Shown in pieces: positions 43,705 through 52,973 of a stretch of DNA of 64,000 nucleotides. Source of the DNA: JADGQN01 sp035315185 (GTDB lineage Bacteria; Desulfobacterota; Syntrophorhabdia; Syntrophorhabdales; WCHB1-27). The notes beneath the pieces were generated by a model, which had not been told where the DNA came from, did not search any database, and was given only the letters and a program-made list of their open reading frames with translations. Location of the stretch: contig DATFYE010000032.1 of assembly GCA_035315185.1 (NCBI GenBank), forward strand, positions 12,405 through 76,404, in the 5' to 3' direction. The first letter of the stretch is position 1. Every line of letters starts with the position of its first letter. The position numbers were made by a program, and so were the translations under genes.

Positions 43705-44738
43705 TGAGTATGGCCGAGACGGTTGGCGATATTGGTGAATTCGGGCTCATCCGGAGAATCAGCGACCTCCTCAATAGGGATGGGATCCGGTCTGATCGGG
43801 TGTCGGTAGGCATTGGTGATGATACTGCTTCATTCCTGCCACGACCCGGATGTGAAATTCTGGTCACGTGCGATGCTCTCGTGGAGGGGCGTCACTTCCT
43901 CTCGGCATATACTACCCCCTTTGATCTGGGAAGCCGTGCGATGACGGTCAACATCAGTGACATCGGGGCCATGGGGGGAAGGCCTGTTTACGCCCTTGTT
44001 TCCTTAGGGCTGAAGGCCGAGATGCTTGTTCATGACGTGGAAGAAATGTACCGGGGATTTCTTACGGAGCTGAATCCCTTCGACGCTGCTGTAATCGGCG
44101 GCAACATCACGAAATCAGGAGACGGGATGTTCATCGACATCACCCTCATGGGTGAGATAAAACAGGGCAAAGGCGTGCGCCGTTCAGGGGCGATACCGGG
44201 GAATGTCATCCTCGTTACCGGGTATCCGGGTCAGTCGGCCGCAGGTCTGCAGCTCTTGCTCAAGGGGCCGGACAGCCCGGAACTGCTCAACCACCCGCTG
44301 GTGAGAATTTACAACAGGCCTTCCCACAGGGCACAACTGGGAGAAGCGATCGCTGAGACCGGTTATGCCACGGCGATGATTGATACAAGCGACGGATTCC
44401 TGGGAGACCTGGGACACATCTGCGAGGAGAGCAAGGTTGGAGCTGAATTGTTCGAGGAGAAAATCCCGGTGAGTGAAGACCTGCGGCAGACGGCCCGTGT
44501 GCTTGGCCGCGACCCGTATGATTTTTTTCTCGGCGACAGCGATGATTACGAGCTGATCATCACCTGCGGTTTGGAGCATGTCGGCCTTCTTCATTCGATT
44601 GTGGCCCGTTGCGGTGACGTCCCCGTGGCAGAGGTAGGGAAAATAACGCATGGCCACGGCATTACGCTACAAACCCCGGGTGGATTGCGCCCGTTGAAAT
44701 CATCGAGCTGGGATCATTTTCGTGTAAAAAAGGGTTAA
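43704..44738 (+). CDS. thiL: thiamine-monophosphate kinase
   Basis: 344 residues. GEFGLIRRIS, SVGIGDDTASF, VTCDALVEGRHF (metal and substrate site), MTVNISDIGAMGG and the MIDTSDGFLGDLGHI loop match ThiL. It phosphorylates thiamine phosphate to the coenzyme TPP. It shares one base (TGATG) with the thiE stop, so the two are translationally coupled. Confidence 0.96.
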   Translation: MSMAETVGDIGEFGLIRRISDLLNRDGIRSDRVSVGIGDDTASFLPRPGCEILVTCDALVEGRHFLSAYTTPFDLGSRAMTVNISDIGAMGGRPVYALVSLGLKAEMLVHDVEEMYRGFLTELNPFDAAVIGGNITKSGDGMFIDITLMGEIKQGKGVRRSGAIPGNVILVTGYPGQSAAGLQLLLKGPDSPELLNHPLVRIYNRPSHRAQLGEAIAETGYATAMIDTSDGFLGDLGHICEESKVGAELFEEKIPVSEDLRQTARVLGRDPYDFFLGDSDDYELIITCGLEHVGLLHSIVARCGDVPVAEVGKITHGHGITLQTPGGLRPLKSSSWDHFRVKKG

Positions 44739-44751
44739 AGGATGGAATAAC

Positions 44752-45567
44752 ATGTACAATCAGGAAATGGCCAAGACAGCCGCCGAAAACCTGAGACGTG
44801 TCCGCGAACGCAAGCCCCTGGTGCACAACATTACGAATTACGTGGTCATGAACTATACTGCCAATGCCCTGCTCGCGTGTGGTGCAGCTCCGGTGATGGC
44901 CCACGCGATGGAAGAAGTAGAGGAGATGGTCTCGCTGGCAGGCGCTTTGGTCTTGAATATCGGCACATTGAGCATCCCGTGGATCGAGGCAATGGTGAAG
45001 GCGGGTAAACGAGCCAATGCTTTGCACGTACCGGTTATTCTCGATCCTGTGGGTGCCGGAGCGACGGCCCTGCGTACGGACACAGCCAGGCGATTGATTG
45101 AGGAGCTTTCGATTCAGGTGATTCGAGGCAATGCCTCGGAGATTCTGTCCCTTTCTCCGGAAAGACCCGAGTCCCGTACAAAAGGGGTTGATTCGGTGCA
45201 CACGGTTGATCAGGTCGCAGAGATGGCCGTGGCACTTGCCCGGAAACTGAAGCTGACCCTCGCTGTTACTGGCGTAGTCGATCTGATAACAGACGGTGAG
45301 CAGACCTGCCGCGTGATGAACGGACACGAGATGATGGGTCATATCACGGGAACAGGCTGCACAGCAACGGCGATCATCGGTGCCTTTCTTGCAGTGGAAC
45401 CCGATTCGCTGAGAGCTGCTACGACAGGCCTGTCGTACTTCGGGCTGGCAGGAGAAAAGGCCGCTACCAGGACATTAGCCCCGGGCACTTACCAGATCGC
45501 ACTCCTCGATGCTCTTTACGAGATGAAGGAGGAGGAACTGAGTACAGGCGCCAGGATACAGGTTTGA
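44752..45567 (+). CDS. thiM: hydroxyethylthiazole kinase
   Basis: 271 residues. PLVHNITNYVVMNYTANALLACGAAPVM near the start, VILDPVGAGAT near 100, the RGNASEI motif and HITGTGCTATAIIGAFLAV near 210 are characteristic. It phosphorylates the thiazole alcohol for salvage and feeds thiE. It is 13 nt after thiL. thiD is not in the window. Confidence 0.96.
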   Translation: MYNQEMAKTAAENLRRVRERKPLVHNITNYVVMNYTANALLACGAAPVMAHAMEEVEEMVSLAGALVLNIGTLSIPWIEAMVKAGKRANALHVPVILDPVGAGATALRTDTARRLIEELSIQVIRGNASEILSLSPERPESRTKGVDSVHTVDQVAEMAVALARKLKLTLAVTGVVDLITDGEQTCRVMNGHEMMGHITGTGCTATAIIGAFLAVEPDSLRAATTGLSYFGLAGEKAATRTLAPGTYQIALLDALYEMKEEELSTGARIQV

Positions 45568-45591
45568 GGTCATTCTTGTGAGGCTAGCGCA

Positions 45592-46305
45592 ATGAAACTC
45601 CGCTGGATACCCAACATACTCACCATGGGAAATCTCACGTGCGGGTTCATGTCCGTGGTATTCGCAAGCTTCAACACGTCCGAAGGGTATGTTGTTGGGG
45701 CGGTCCTGATTCTGGTAGCAGCGCTGCTGGATGGGCTTGACGGGCAGGTAGCCCGTTGGCTTCGCGTGAGCAGCCCCGTGGGCAAAGAGCTCGACTCGCT
45801 GGCTGACTCCGTTGCCTTTGGTGTTGCACCCGGGTATCTTGCCTACGTTACCTATCTCAGCGGTACCGACGCTCTCGTATTCGGCCGCTCCATAGATCTC
45901 GGGGTGCCGATAGCGGCCATTTTTCCCGTATGCGCGGCCTACCGGCTGGCCCGATTCAATGTTCAGTCTTCGTCCGATTCCTTTACCGGACTTCCTTCTC
46001 CGGTCGCAGGGATACTGGTAGCTCTGGCGCCTATCTGTCTGCCGCACGTCCACATACCCACGCCGCTTTTTGCGTCGATGTTTTCCCTTGTAGGATTCTT
46101 AATGGTTTCGACTGTGCGCTACTCCAAGCCGCAGTCGTTTATTCTCAAGAACCTGCATGGGTTCAGGCTGGCCGGGCTTGTGGTGCTGGTCGGCCTCCTA
46201 TTACTCTTGTTCAAGTTCTGGGTCATCTTTCTTTTTATCGGCCTCTACGTCCTGTCCGGCCTCCTCACCTTTGTTATTCAATTCATCGAGGACCACCGCT
46301 ACTAG
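45592..46305 (+). CDS. pssA: CDP-diacylglycerol-serine O-phosphatidyltransferase
   Basis: 237 residues with several membrane helices and the CDP-alcohol phosphotransferase motif DGLDGQVARWLRVSSPVGKE followed by LDSLAD (D-G-x2-A-R-x8-G-x3-D-x3-D). MKLRWIPNILTMGNLTCGF is the usual PssA start. It makes phosphatidylserine, the precursor of phosphatidylethanolamine. It is 24 nt downstream of thiM; psd is not in the window. A GGGGACGC triplet repeat (46328-46347) follows the gene. Confidence 0.93.
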   Translation: MKLRWIPNILTMGNLTCGFMSVVFASFNTSEGYVVGAVLILVAALLDGLDGQVARWLRVSSPVGKELDSLADSVAFGVAPGYLAYVTYLSGTDALVFGRSIDLGVPIAAIFPVCAAYRLARFNVQSSSDSFTGLPSPVAGILVALAPICLPHVHIPTPLFASMFSLVGFLMVSTVRYSKPQSFILKNLHGFRLAGLVVLVGLLLLLFKFWVIFLFIGLYVLSGLLTFVIQFIEDHRY

Positions 46306-46376
46306 TGCCTAAGTGCAAAGATTGACGCGGGGACGCGGGGACGCGGTGAAGCCGATATAAGAAGATATACGGACAC

Positions 46377-46715
46377 ATGACCATACAAATATTCGGGTTG
46401 CTCAAATGTCAGGAGACCAGGAAGGCACAACGCTATTTCAAGGAGCGGAGAATACCCTTCCAGTTCATCAATCTTGCTGAGCGAGGCCTGAGCAAGGGTG
46501 AGCTGAACAGCGTGAAGGCAGTGATAGGCATAGACAATCTGATCGACAGAGATGGCAAGGAGTATGCCCGGCGGAACCTCAAGTATCTTGCGCACAATGT
46601 CGAAGAAGAGCTCTTGAAGGATCCATTACTGTTCAGGACGCCTATCGTAAGGAATGGCGGCCTGGCCACTGTCGGCTATATGCCTCACGTATGGAAGGAA
46701 TGGGACGCGAAGTGA
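46377..46715 (+). CDS. ArsC/Spx-like thioredoxin-fold protein
   Basis: 112 residues. IQIFGLLKCQETRKAQRYFKE places a single Cys near residue 10 as in the ArsC/YffB family. Later, LLKDPLLFRTPIVRNGG resembles the family's P-L-L-x-R-P-I-V motif. There is no second redox Cys, so arsenate reductase activity is unlikely to follow the plasmid ArsC scheme. No ars genes are adjacent. Its function is open. Confidence 0.85.
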   Translation: MTIQIFGLLKCQETRKAQRYFKERRIPFQFINLAERGLSKGELNSVKAVIGIDNLIDRDGKEYARRNLKYLAHNVEEELLKDPLLFRTPIVRNGGLATVGYMPHVWKEWDAK

Positions 46716-46736
46716 TTCGGGCTAAAGGGCGCGCAT

Positions 46737-47033
46737 CTAAAACAGCTTGCCGGAGACAAAGTGTCTCTTCCCTTCGCCGCTGCCTGGTTTTACCTTTGGC
46801 GTCTGCCGCCTGGGAGACGCTGCCTTCTTTGGTTTTTCTGAGACAATGGCCTGTTGGCAGAGTCTCACGATGCAGTCCAGCTCGGTCTCCGAGAGGATAA
46901 TAGCGTACTTCATGAAAGATTTTTCTTTTTTGCTGCCATGCGCCATGGCAAGCTCTGGTTCCATGGCATCAAGTATTTTTCTCAGTGCTGACCGGTGATC
47001 GTCACCTCTCGCTATTACTGTTTGGCCGTTCAT
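46737..47033 (-). CDS. small hypothetical protein with basic C-terminus
   Basis: 98 residues with no family I recognise. Residues about 1-70 look helical (SALRKILDAMEPELAMAHG, then YAIILSETELDCIVRLCQQAI). The tail is rich in Lys, Arg and Pro (KPKKAASPRRQTPKVK). GGGAGG stands before the ATG, which supports a real gene. It faces the ArsC-like gene tail to tail. Confidence 0.6.
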   Translation of the reverse strand: MNGQTVIARGDDHRSALRKILDAMEPELAMAHGSKKEKSFMKYAIILSETELDCIVRLCQQAIVSEKPKKAASPRRQTPKVKPGSGEGKRHFVSGKLF

Positions 47034-47194
47034 TCGGTCCTCCCTTAAATTTAATCTGACACCTGACTTATCGGAAAGGCACGAATAAACTTAATCGTAT
47101 ACCCCGCCACGGGAGAGGTGAGTTAGTCAAGGCATGACCCTGCGGGTGTTTTGAGGTACGCAAAGAGGATTAGCTTGGAAAAGGAATCCCGAAA

Positions 47195-47686
47195 GTGTAC
47201 ATTATGGCGGTGAACAGACAAGACGAACGGTACAGAGGGGTGAAGGGATGGTTACTGATCCTCTGCCTGAATGTCACAATTCTTGACCCGCTTACCATGC
47301 TTCTGACCGTCTTCCTCGTTACGAACGCGACAAAACCTTATTTCGGCGAGCATCCGGAACTCTTCCGGCTGTGCCTGGCGTCCGGTATCTGCCGAATGGC
47401 CCTGGCGGTCTTCAGCATCTATGCGGGTCTCGCCCTCTGGAGAATCTCGCCCGGAGCCGTTTCCATCGCAAAAAAGTACCTGCTGGCTGTGGTCCTCTAT
47501 TCGCTCGTGGTCTCATCGCTACCCGTAATCGTGGGAATGCCACGAGAATCCTACCAGGAGTTTGCCGGGCAGACGGTTTTTAACAGCTTCCTCACTATGG
47601 GCTACGCAGTTGCCTGGTATGTCTATCTGCAGCGATCGAAGAGAGTGAAAGCAACCTATCAGGATCTGCATTACAAGATCGAATGA
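47195..47686 (+). CDS. DUF2569-like membrane protein
   Basis: 163 residues with four hydrophobic helices after the motif RGVKGWLLILCLN, close to the G-x-G-G-W-L-L start of DUF2569 proteins. The ending YLQRSKRVKATY also fits. A GTG start at 47195 lies 9 nt after AAAAGGA; ATG 47204 is the alternative. The function of the family is unknown. Confidence 0.65.
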   Translation: MYIMAVNRQDERYRGVKGWLLILCLNVTILDPLTMLLTVFLVTNATKPYFGEHPELFRLCLASGICRMALAVFSIYAGLALWRISPGAVSIAKKYLLAVVLYSLVVSSLPVIVGMPRESYQEFAGQTVFNSFLTMGYAVAWYVYLQRSKRVKATYQDLHYKIE

Positions 47687-47782
47687 GATTAGGACGAGGA
47701 GCATCGTCGGGCCCGCAAGAATGGGGTACCGTCGCGCTTGGAAACTCTTATAGCGGCTCAATAACGATGAAGCAGCAGGTGC

Positions 47783-49081
47783 GTGATTACGACGCGAGAT
47801 AGTGACCAACCGGACGTCACAGCCGCTGTGGTTACAAGCGCAGGAGCGAGCGCAGCCGGATACGGGTGGGTCGTGCTCGCTGCTTGTTTTCTTATAACCA
47901 CACTCACCTACGCCGGAAGCTACAGTTTCGGGCTCTTCTTTAAGCCCTTGCGCTCCGAGTTCGGGTGGTCGGCCGCACAGACCTCCGGCGTATTCTCCCT
48001 CTTCATGTTCTGCTACTGTCTTTTCGGGATTTTTACCGGGTTGGCCGTAGACCGGCTGGGTCCCCGGATCACGGTCATTGCCGGCGGACTCTGCCTCGGC
48101 TCCGGATTTCTCCTTTCCGGGATGGTCCACAACCTATGGCAGATTTACCTGAGTTACGGCCTTCTTGCCGGAGCGGGCATGAGCAGCGTGTACGGCCCTG
48201 TCCTGACCACGGCGTCCCGATGGTTCCGCCGAAGACAGGGCCTCGCTCTCGGTATAGTCAGCTCAGGCATTGGCCTCGGCACCTTCGTAGGCCCTCCGAT
48301 CTTTGGCCGCCTCATTCCTGTGTATGGCTGGCGACTCTCTTATCTTGCTGCCGGCGCAGGGATCGGAAGTATCATGATACTACTCGGCGCACTGCTCAGG
48401 AGAGATCCAGTCCACGCGGCCGAACTCTGCAAAGAAAGGGAGAACCCCGCTGTGGAAAGGCGGAGCGGCGAGCCGTCGAGTGTCGATGAATGGAGTGCCC
48501 GCAAAGTAATCTGGACGAAGCCGTTTTGGCTCTACGCGGCTGTCTATGTCATGGTAGGCTTCGGTTTACAGATGATGCTCGCCCATCTTGTCCCTTACAT
48601 GCAGGAGACATATAAGCTGTCTCCAAGCGCGGCCGCAGCTATTTTCAGCACCATTGGTGTGGCCAGCGCTGGAGGAAGGCTGATCATGGGAGGCATTTCT
48701 GATTACTTAGGGACCAGGAAGTCGCTGGCCCTCTCCGTGGCGACAGAAGCTGTGGCCGTGGCATTAATTCTTCTCTCCACGCAGCCATGGATGCTTTATC
48801 CCTTCGGTGTTCTTCTGGGATTCGGGTACGGGGGACATGCTCCTCAGTTCCCTGCTCTCATACGGGAACTCTTCGGCATTAAACAAATGGGGAGAAATCT
48901 CGGGCTCCAACAGATCTTTTACGGAGTTGGTGCCCTACTCGGGCCTCTCTTGGCCGGTTGGATGTTCGATCGCACGGGAACTTACGTTCTTCCTTTTTCT
49001 GCTGCTGCCGGCGTGCTGATGCTTGCGGCCTGGTTGAGCCTTGCACTCAAGAGGCCGCCGCAGTGGGACGCGACGAGCTAG
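47783..49081 (+). CDS. MFS transporter (monocarboxylate/oxalate-formate type)
   Basis: 432 residues with 12 predicted helices. The A-like loop DRLGPR after helix 2, YGPVLTTASRWFRRRQGLALGIVSSGIGLGTF and the second-half GGISDYLGTRKSLA fit the monocarboxylate porter-like MFS group. The start is GTG at 47783. The substrate is probably a small organic acid, by family only. It stands alone. Confidence 0.85.
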   Translation: MITTRDSDQPDVTAAVVTSAGASAAGYGWVVLAACFLITTLTYAGSYSFGLFFKPLRSEFGWSAAQTSGVFSLFMFCYCLFGIFTGLAVDRLGPRITVIAGGLCLGSGFLLSGMVHNLWQIYLSYGLLAGAGMSSVYGPVLTTASRWFRRRQGLALGIVSSGIGLGTFVGPPIFGRLIPVYGWRLSYLAAGAGIGSIMILLGALLRRDPVHAAELCKERENPAVERRSGEPSSVDEWSARKVIWTKPFWLYAAVYVMVGFGLQMMLAHLVPYMQETYKLSPSAAAAIFSTIGVASAGGRLIMGGISDYLGTRKSLALSVATEAVAVALILLSTQPWMLYPFGVLLGFGYGGHAPQFPALIRELFGIKQMGRNLGLQQIFYGVGALLGPLLAGWMFDRTGTYVLPFSAAAGVLMLAAWLSLALKRPPQWDATS

Positions 49082-49123
49082 GCCGGGACCCCGGGCAGCA
49101 GCCAGTGGAAATTCTAACCAAAC

Positions 49124-49163
49124 GTATTTGAAGTTCGTTGCCCTAAACGCGAATTGGCATAAG
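49124..49163. repeat. short GGCATAAG-type repeat
   Basis: GTATTTGAAGTTCGTTGCCC followed by a GCGAATTGGCATAAG tail. The tail matches those near 36922 and 36990, and a partial copy (GAATTGGTATAAG) is at 63727. It fills the spacer after the MFS gene. Confidence 0.5.
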
Positions 49164-49241
49164 GGGAGAATTGGAGAGCAAGGTGTGCTATAATGCAACG
49201 CTCGAACCCGCTAACTCTAATTTGATAGGAGGAGAAAAAGC

Positions 49242-50096
49242 ATGATCCGTTCCCGTTTCGTGTGTCGGTTGATGTTTGTTCTATGTTCTTTTGCAATCGC
49301 CACTTGCGTGTTTGCACAGGGGCAACAGGGGAGTAGCGAGTACAAACCGGTGGAGCGGCAGGACGGTAAAGACGTCGTATGGCTGCCGACAGCGCAGGCA
49401 CTGGTTGACAAAATGCTTGACATGGCGAAAGTCACGCCGCAGGATTATGTAGTTGACCTCGGCTCCGGCGACGGGCGTACCGTCATCACTGCAGCGAAGC
49501 GCGGGGCGCGGGCGCTCGGGATAGAGTACAATCCTAACATGGTTGCGCTGGCAAAGCGCAATGCTGAAAAGGAGGGTGTGGGCGACAAAGCCAGGTTCAT
49601 GCAGGGAGATTTGTTTCAAACTGATTTCTCTCAAGCTACCGTGCTTACACTGTTTCTGCTGCCCGAGATCAATTACCAGCTACGCCCGAAAATTCTTAAT
49701 ATGAAGCCGGGCACCCGTATCGTGTCAAACACTTTTGATATGAGCGAGTGGATAGCCGACCAGACCGCTACCATCGATGACTCAAGCAAATGCTCCGAAT
49801 ACTGCTCAGCCTTGCTCTGGATCGTGCCGGCAAAGGTGGCGGGCGCATGGAAGCTTCCGCAAGCGGAACTGGTGCTCGAGCAAAGCTTTCAGACGTTTTC
49901 GGGCAGACTCAACTCCGGCGCTGAAATGTTAACCATTAAGAATGGCAGGCTTAATGGTGATCAGATCAGCTTCACTGCAGGGACCGTCCAATACATTGGC
50001 CGCGTGAACGGCAACTCGATGCAGGGAACGCTCAAGTCGGGTGACAGAACGGCCGAATGGAGCGCCATCCGGATAAGCAAGGCCGCGTCACGCTAA
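49242..50096 (+). CDS. class I SAM-dependent methyltransferase with a signal peptide
   Basis: 284 residues. Residues 1-25 are a signal peptide (LMFVLCSFAIATCVFAQ). Residues about 45-190 are a Rossmann methyltransferase: motif I DLGSGDGRTVITAAKRGARA, acidic motif LGIEYNP, and a DLFQTDFSQATVLTLFLLPE segment like those of DOT1/KMT-type small bacterial enzymes. A C-terminal beta-rich part (200-284) is of unknown role. Export would separate it from cytoplasmic SAM, which is unexpected. AGGAGGAG precedes the ATG. Confidence 0.85.
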   Translation: MIRSRFVCRLMFVLCSFAIATCVFAQGQQGSSEYKPVERQDGKDVVWLPTAQALVDKMLDMAKVTPQDYVVDLGSGDGRTVITAAKRGARALGIEYNPNMVALAKRNAEKEGVGDKARFMQGDLFQTDFSQATVLTLFLLPEINYQLRPKILNMKPGTRIVSNTFDMSEWIADQTATIDDSSKCSEYCSALLWIVPAKVAGAWKLPQAELVLEQSFQTFSGRLNSGAEMLTIKNGRLNGDQISFTAGTVQYIGRVNGNSMQGTLKSGDRTAEWSAIRISKAASR

Positions 50097-50148
50097 CCGC
50101 GCGGCTGCGGGCTTCTCGCGGCGAAAAAAGATATTGCCGCACCCAATA

Positions 50149-50622
50149 TCACGATTTATATACGAGCTCTTCTTGTTCGGATGTTTCTATCGCATTGGTA
50201 ATGTATCTTCGGACCCATGCGATGGCCTGGTCGCTTGGCAGGCTGAACAACTTTTTCGCCATACACGCCGCAAATGTGCCTGTCCTGCCAACGCCTCCGG
50301 AGCAGTGGATTGCAACGTTCCTTCCCGCTCTCGCGCACTCGATCGTCCGCTCTACGGTCTGCGCCAGTTTCTCTATCGGTGGAATGTTGAAGTCGGCTAT
50401 GGGCAGATGTATCACCTGAAAGCCTTGCTCCAGATAGAAATCGTAAAGATTGCGCTTTGCTTTCTGCAGACATTCAACTTCTTCCGCAAGAAGAACGATG
50501 ACTGAAATATCGTGTAGTCTGTAGAGGTCCAAAACTTCCCCGTCCACATCATAGAGGCCAAACGGCATTGGACTCCGGTAGATGTTGCCTGGCAAACCGA
50601 ACGGTAGCTCAGTTATCAGCAT
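50149..50622 (-). CDS. dual-specificity protein phosphatase-like protein
   Basis: 157 residues. The P-loop is HCSGGVGRTGTF near 107 (C-x5-R with following T), the general acid is probably Asp in LPIADFNIP near 77, and the protein opens with IYRSPMPFG as in cyclin-dependent kinase-inhibitor-3-like and Tyr/dual phosphatases. It is likely cytoplasmic. The substrate is unknown; it could be protein or phosphoinositide-like. Confidence 0.85.
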   Translation of the reverse strand: MLITELPFGLPGNIYRSPMPFGLYDVDGEVLDLYRLHDISVIVLLAEEVECLQKAKRNLYDFYLEQGFQVIHLPIADFNIPPIEKLAQTVERTIECARAGRNVAIHCSGGVGRTGTFAACMAKKLFSLPSDQAIAWVRRYITNAIETSEQEELVYKS

Positions 50623-50797
50623 CTGTCAGAAAAGTCGCCATTCAGGTACTGAGTCTCAATCCTGGTTATTCTGATATCCACGGTGATCTCTTTCGATAGC
50701 GCCCACCGAAATCCAACTTCCTAAAACACTTGCACAAGCGAGTTCCTAATGCAAGCACAAAAAGCCTACCACGTTGCCTGTGCGTTCAGGGGTGCAT

Positions 50798-50827
50798 TTG
50801 ACATGAGGGGGCAAAAGAACTTATGCT
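50798..50827 (+). promoter_or_regulatory. probable sigma70 promoter for the cyclophilin gene
   Basis: TTGACA (50798-50803), an 18-nt spacer and TATGCT (50822-50827), giving a leader of about 65 nt. The rest of 50623-50880 shows no gene. Confidence 0.5.
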
Positions 50828-50898
50828 GTCAGGCGCCGCGCTGATGCCTGCCGCAGTGCACAGGCGTAGCAGGGATTCTAATGACAAGGAGGGATAAC

Positions 50899-51528
50899 TT
50901 GGTAAGAAGAATGTTCATTCTGGGTCTGGCCCTGTTGCTCGTAACTATCGGGTTTTCTACGGGCACATTTGCTGCTGAAAAAACTATCGAGAAAGGTGAA
51001 AAGAAAATGACGAACACCCAGCTGACTGTGACGCTACACACGACAAAAGGTGACATCAAGTTGAAACTTTTTCCGGATAAGGCTCCCTTGACCGTTCTTA
51101 ACTTTGTTAACCTCTCCAAGCGCGGTTTCTATAATGGTCTCACTTTCCATAGAGTGATCCCCAATTTTATGATCCAGGGAGGAGACCCCGCAGGTAACGG
51201 CACAGGAGGCCCTGGCTATAAATTCAAAGACGAATTCTCTCCCGATCTCAAGCACAGCAAGCCGGGCATTTTGTCGATGGCGAATGCGGGTCCCGGCACA
51301 AACGGGAGTCAGTTCTTTATCACACACGTTCCCACTCCCTGGCTGGACGGCAAGCATACGATCTTCGGGGAGGTCGTGGATGCACAGGATCAGAAAGTAG
51401 TGAACAGCATCGTTGCGGGAGACAAGATCAACTCCGTCACGATAGATGGCGATTATTCGAAGCTTGCTGAACAATACAAGGACCAGTTGGACGCCTGGAA
51501 CAAAACTTTGCAGGCCATGGGCAAGTAA
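50899..51528 (+). CDS. peptidyl-prolyl cis-trans isomerase, cyclophilin type, exported
   Basis: 209 residues from TTG 50899, which is 5 nt after AAGGAGGG; an ATG at 50881 is in frame but lies before that site. A signal peptide (FILGLALLLVTIGFSTGTFAAE) precedes the cyclophilin domain: FHRVIPNFMIQGGDP, NGSQFFITHVPTPWLDGKHTIFGEV. The catalytic Arg is in FHRV. It probably assists folding in the periplasm. Confidence 0.92.
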   Translation: MVRRMFILGLALLLVTIGFSTGTFAAEKTIEKGEKKMTNTQLTVTLHTTKGDIKLKLFPDKAPLTVLNFVNLSKRGFYNGLTFHRVIPNFMIQGGDPAGNGTGGPGYKFKDEFSPDLKHSKPGILSMANAGPGTNGSQFFITHVPTPWLDGKHTIFGEVVDAQDQKVVNSIVAGDKINSVTIDGDYSKLAEQYKDQLDAWNKTLQAMGK

Positions 51529-51540
51529 GAACTGCAGATT

Positions 51541-51655
51541 AATAGTTGATTGGTTATTGGCTGATTAGACACGGCAGGGCGAGCGCGAAGGCCGATCATT
51601 AGCTGATTAATTATTGGCTGATCAGCCAGTCAACCAGTAATCAGTCAACCGCCGC
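51541..51655. repeat. decayed heptamer repeat (TGATTGG/CAGTCAA)
   Basis: Units such as GTTGATT, GGTTATT and GGCTGAT run from 51546, and CCAGTCA, ACCAGTA and ATCAGTC near 51626-51648. Forward and reverse forms face each other across TGATCAGCC. This is a diverged member of the CAGTGAT family. Confidence 0.5.
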
Positions 51656-51656
51656 T

Positions 51657-52820
51657 CTATAGTTTCATGGATTTGAGCCGCGTGATCCCTTCCTTGATGC
51701 GCTCCTCGCTCGTGGTGGTCGAGATCCTGAAATAGCCTTCGCCTTCGTCGCCGAATCCGCTCCCAGGTGTGAGCACAACGCCCTTTTCTTCAATGAGTTT
51801 CTCTGCGAACTCGACAGAGGTGAAGCCGGCAGGCACTTTGGCCCAGATATAAAAGGTGCCAAGGGGCTTGCGTACCTTGATGCCCATGGATGCAAGGCCG
51901 TCGACCACTATGTCTCTTCTCCTGGCAAAGATAGTTCTCATCGCCTCGACCGATTCCTGGCTGCCTGTGAGAGCCTCGATGCCGGCATATTGTATCGCCT
52001 GAAATACTCCTGAATCTATGTTCGTCTTCAGCTTGCCAAGGTTCTGTATGGCGTCGCTGTTGCCGACCGCAAAGCCTATTCTCCAGCCTGTCATGCAGTA
52101 GGTCTTTGAAAGGGAGTGGAACTCGATTGAAAATCTCTTGTTGTGATCGAACTGAAGGATGCTCTTTCCCTGGTATCCGTCAAAGGTGACTTCGCTGTAT
52201 GCAGCGTCATGGCAGAGGAGGATATCGCTCTTTCGTGCCTCGTAGACCGCCCTTTCGTAAAAGTCATCGTCGGCGTGCGCACCTGTCGGGTTGTTTGGAT
52301 AATTAAGGAAAGCGATCTTTGCCTTTCTCCGCACATCTTCCGGTATATGTTCTCGCACCGGCAAAAAATTATGCTCTTCTCTCAGGGGCATTATGAAAGG
52401 AATTCCGCCCGCAAGCATCGTCGATATCTTGTAGACGGGATATCCGGGCGAAGGCACGAGCGCTACGTCCCCATCGTTGAGATAGGCCCACGGGATGTGG
52501 GCTATCCCTTCCTTAGAGCCGATCAGGGCCACGACCTCGGTGTCAGGGTTGAGTTCAACGCCGAAACGCTTTAAGTACCAGTCAGCAACTGCCTTCCTGA
52601 ACTCAAACATGCCCTCATAGCTCGGATAGCGGTGATTCTTAGGGTCGGCAGTGGCCTCCTGCATTCTTCTGACAATATGTTCAGGCGTTGGCAGATCAGG
52701 ATCGCCAATACTCAGGTCAACAAGATCAACCCCTTTTTTCCGCGCTTCCTGCTTCTTCCTGTCGAGGCGGGCGAAAAGGTACGGGGGAATTTTTTCGATG
52801 CGCGACGCTGCCATGGCCAT
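51657..52820 (-). CDS. dapL: LL-diaminopimelate aminotransferase-like enzyme
   Basis: 387 residues, fold-type I PLP enzyme. DLSIGDPDLPTPEHIV, NYPNNPTGA (near 170), the PLP lysine in SLSKTYCMTGWRIG near 233 and the final Arg region EGYFRIS are visible. Sequence flavour (GSKEGIAHIPWAYLN) matches DapL of anaerobes, which makes LL-DAP from tetrahydrodipicolinate in one step; a broader aspartate or alanine aminotransferase cannot be excluded. Start ATG 52820 follows AGGAG; the frame runs 19 codons further without a site. Confidence 0.87.
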   Translation of the reverse strand: MAMAASRIEKIPPYLFARLDRKKQEARKKGVDLVDLSIGDPDLPTPEHIVRRMQEATADPKNHRYPSYEGMFEFRKAVADWYLKRFGVELNPDTEVVALIGSKEGIAHIPWAYLNDGDVALVPSPGYPVYKISTMLAGGIPFIMPLREEHNFLPVREHIPEDVRRKAKIAFLNYPNNPTGAHADDDFYERAVYEARKSDILLCHDAAYSEVTFDGYQGKSILQFDHNKRFSIEFHSLSKTYCMTGWRIGFAVGNSDAIQNLGKLKTNIDSGVFQAIQYAGIEALTGSQESVEAMRTIFARRRDIVVDGLASMGIKVRKPLGTFYIWAKVPAGFTSVEFAEKLIEEKGVVLTPGSGFGDEGEGYFRISTTTSEERIKEGITRLKSMKL

Positions 52821-52913
52821 GACATACTCCTGTTTTTTTGTAACATGTAAACATTTTTTCATGTAAAGTAAAAGCAATTTTGATCTCGCCGGAAAGAGCG
52901 CGACGAATTTTGT

Positions 52914-52942
52914 TTGAAATGACAGGCTCCCGTAGGTAGAAT
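52914..52942 (+). promoter_or_regulatory. sigma70 promoter for hemL
   Basis: TTGAAA (52914-52919), a 17-nt spacer and TAGAAT (52937-52942), about 31 nt before the hemL ATG, with GAGAGAGG as ribosome site. Confidence 0.6.
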
Positions 52943-52973
52943 AGTACGATTTCAGGCTCGGAGAGAGGAAAAT

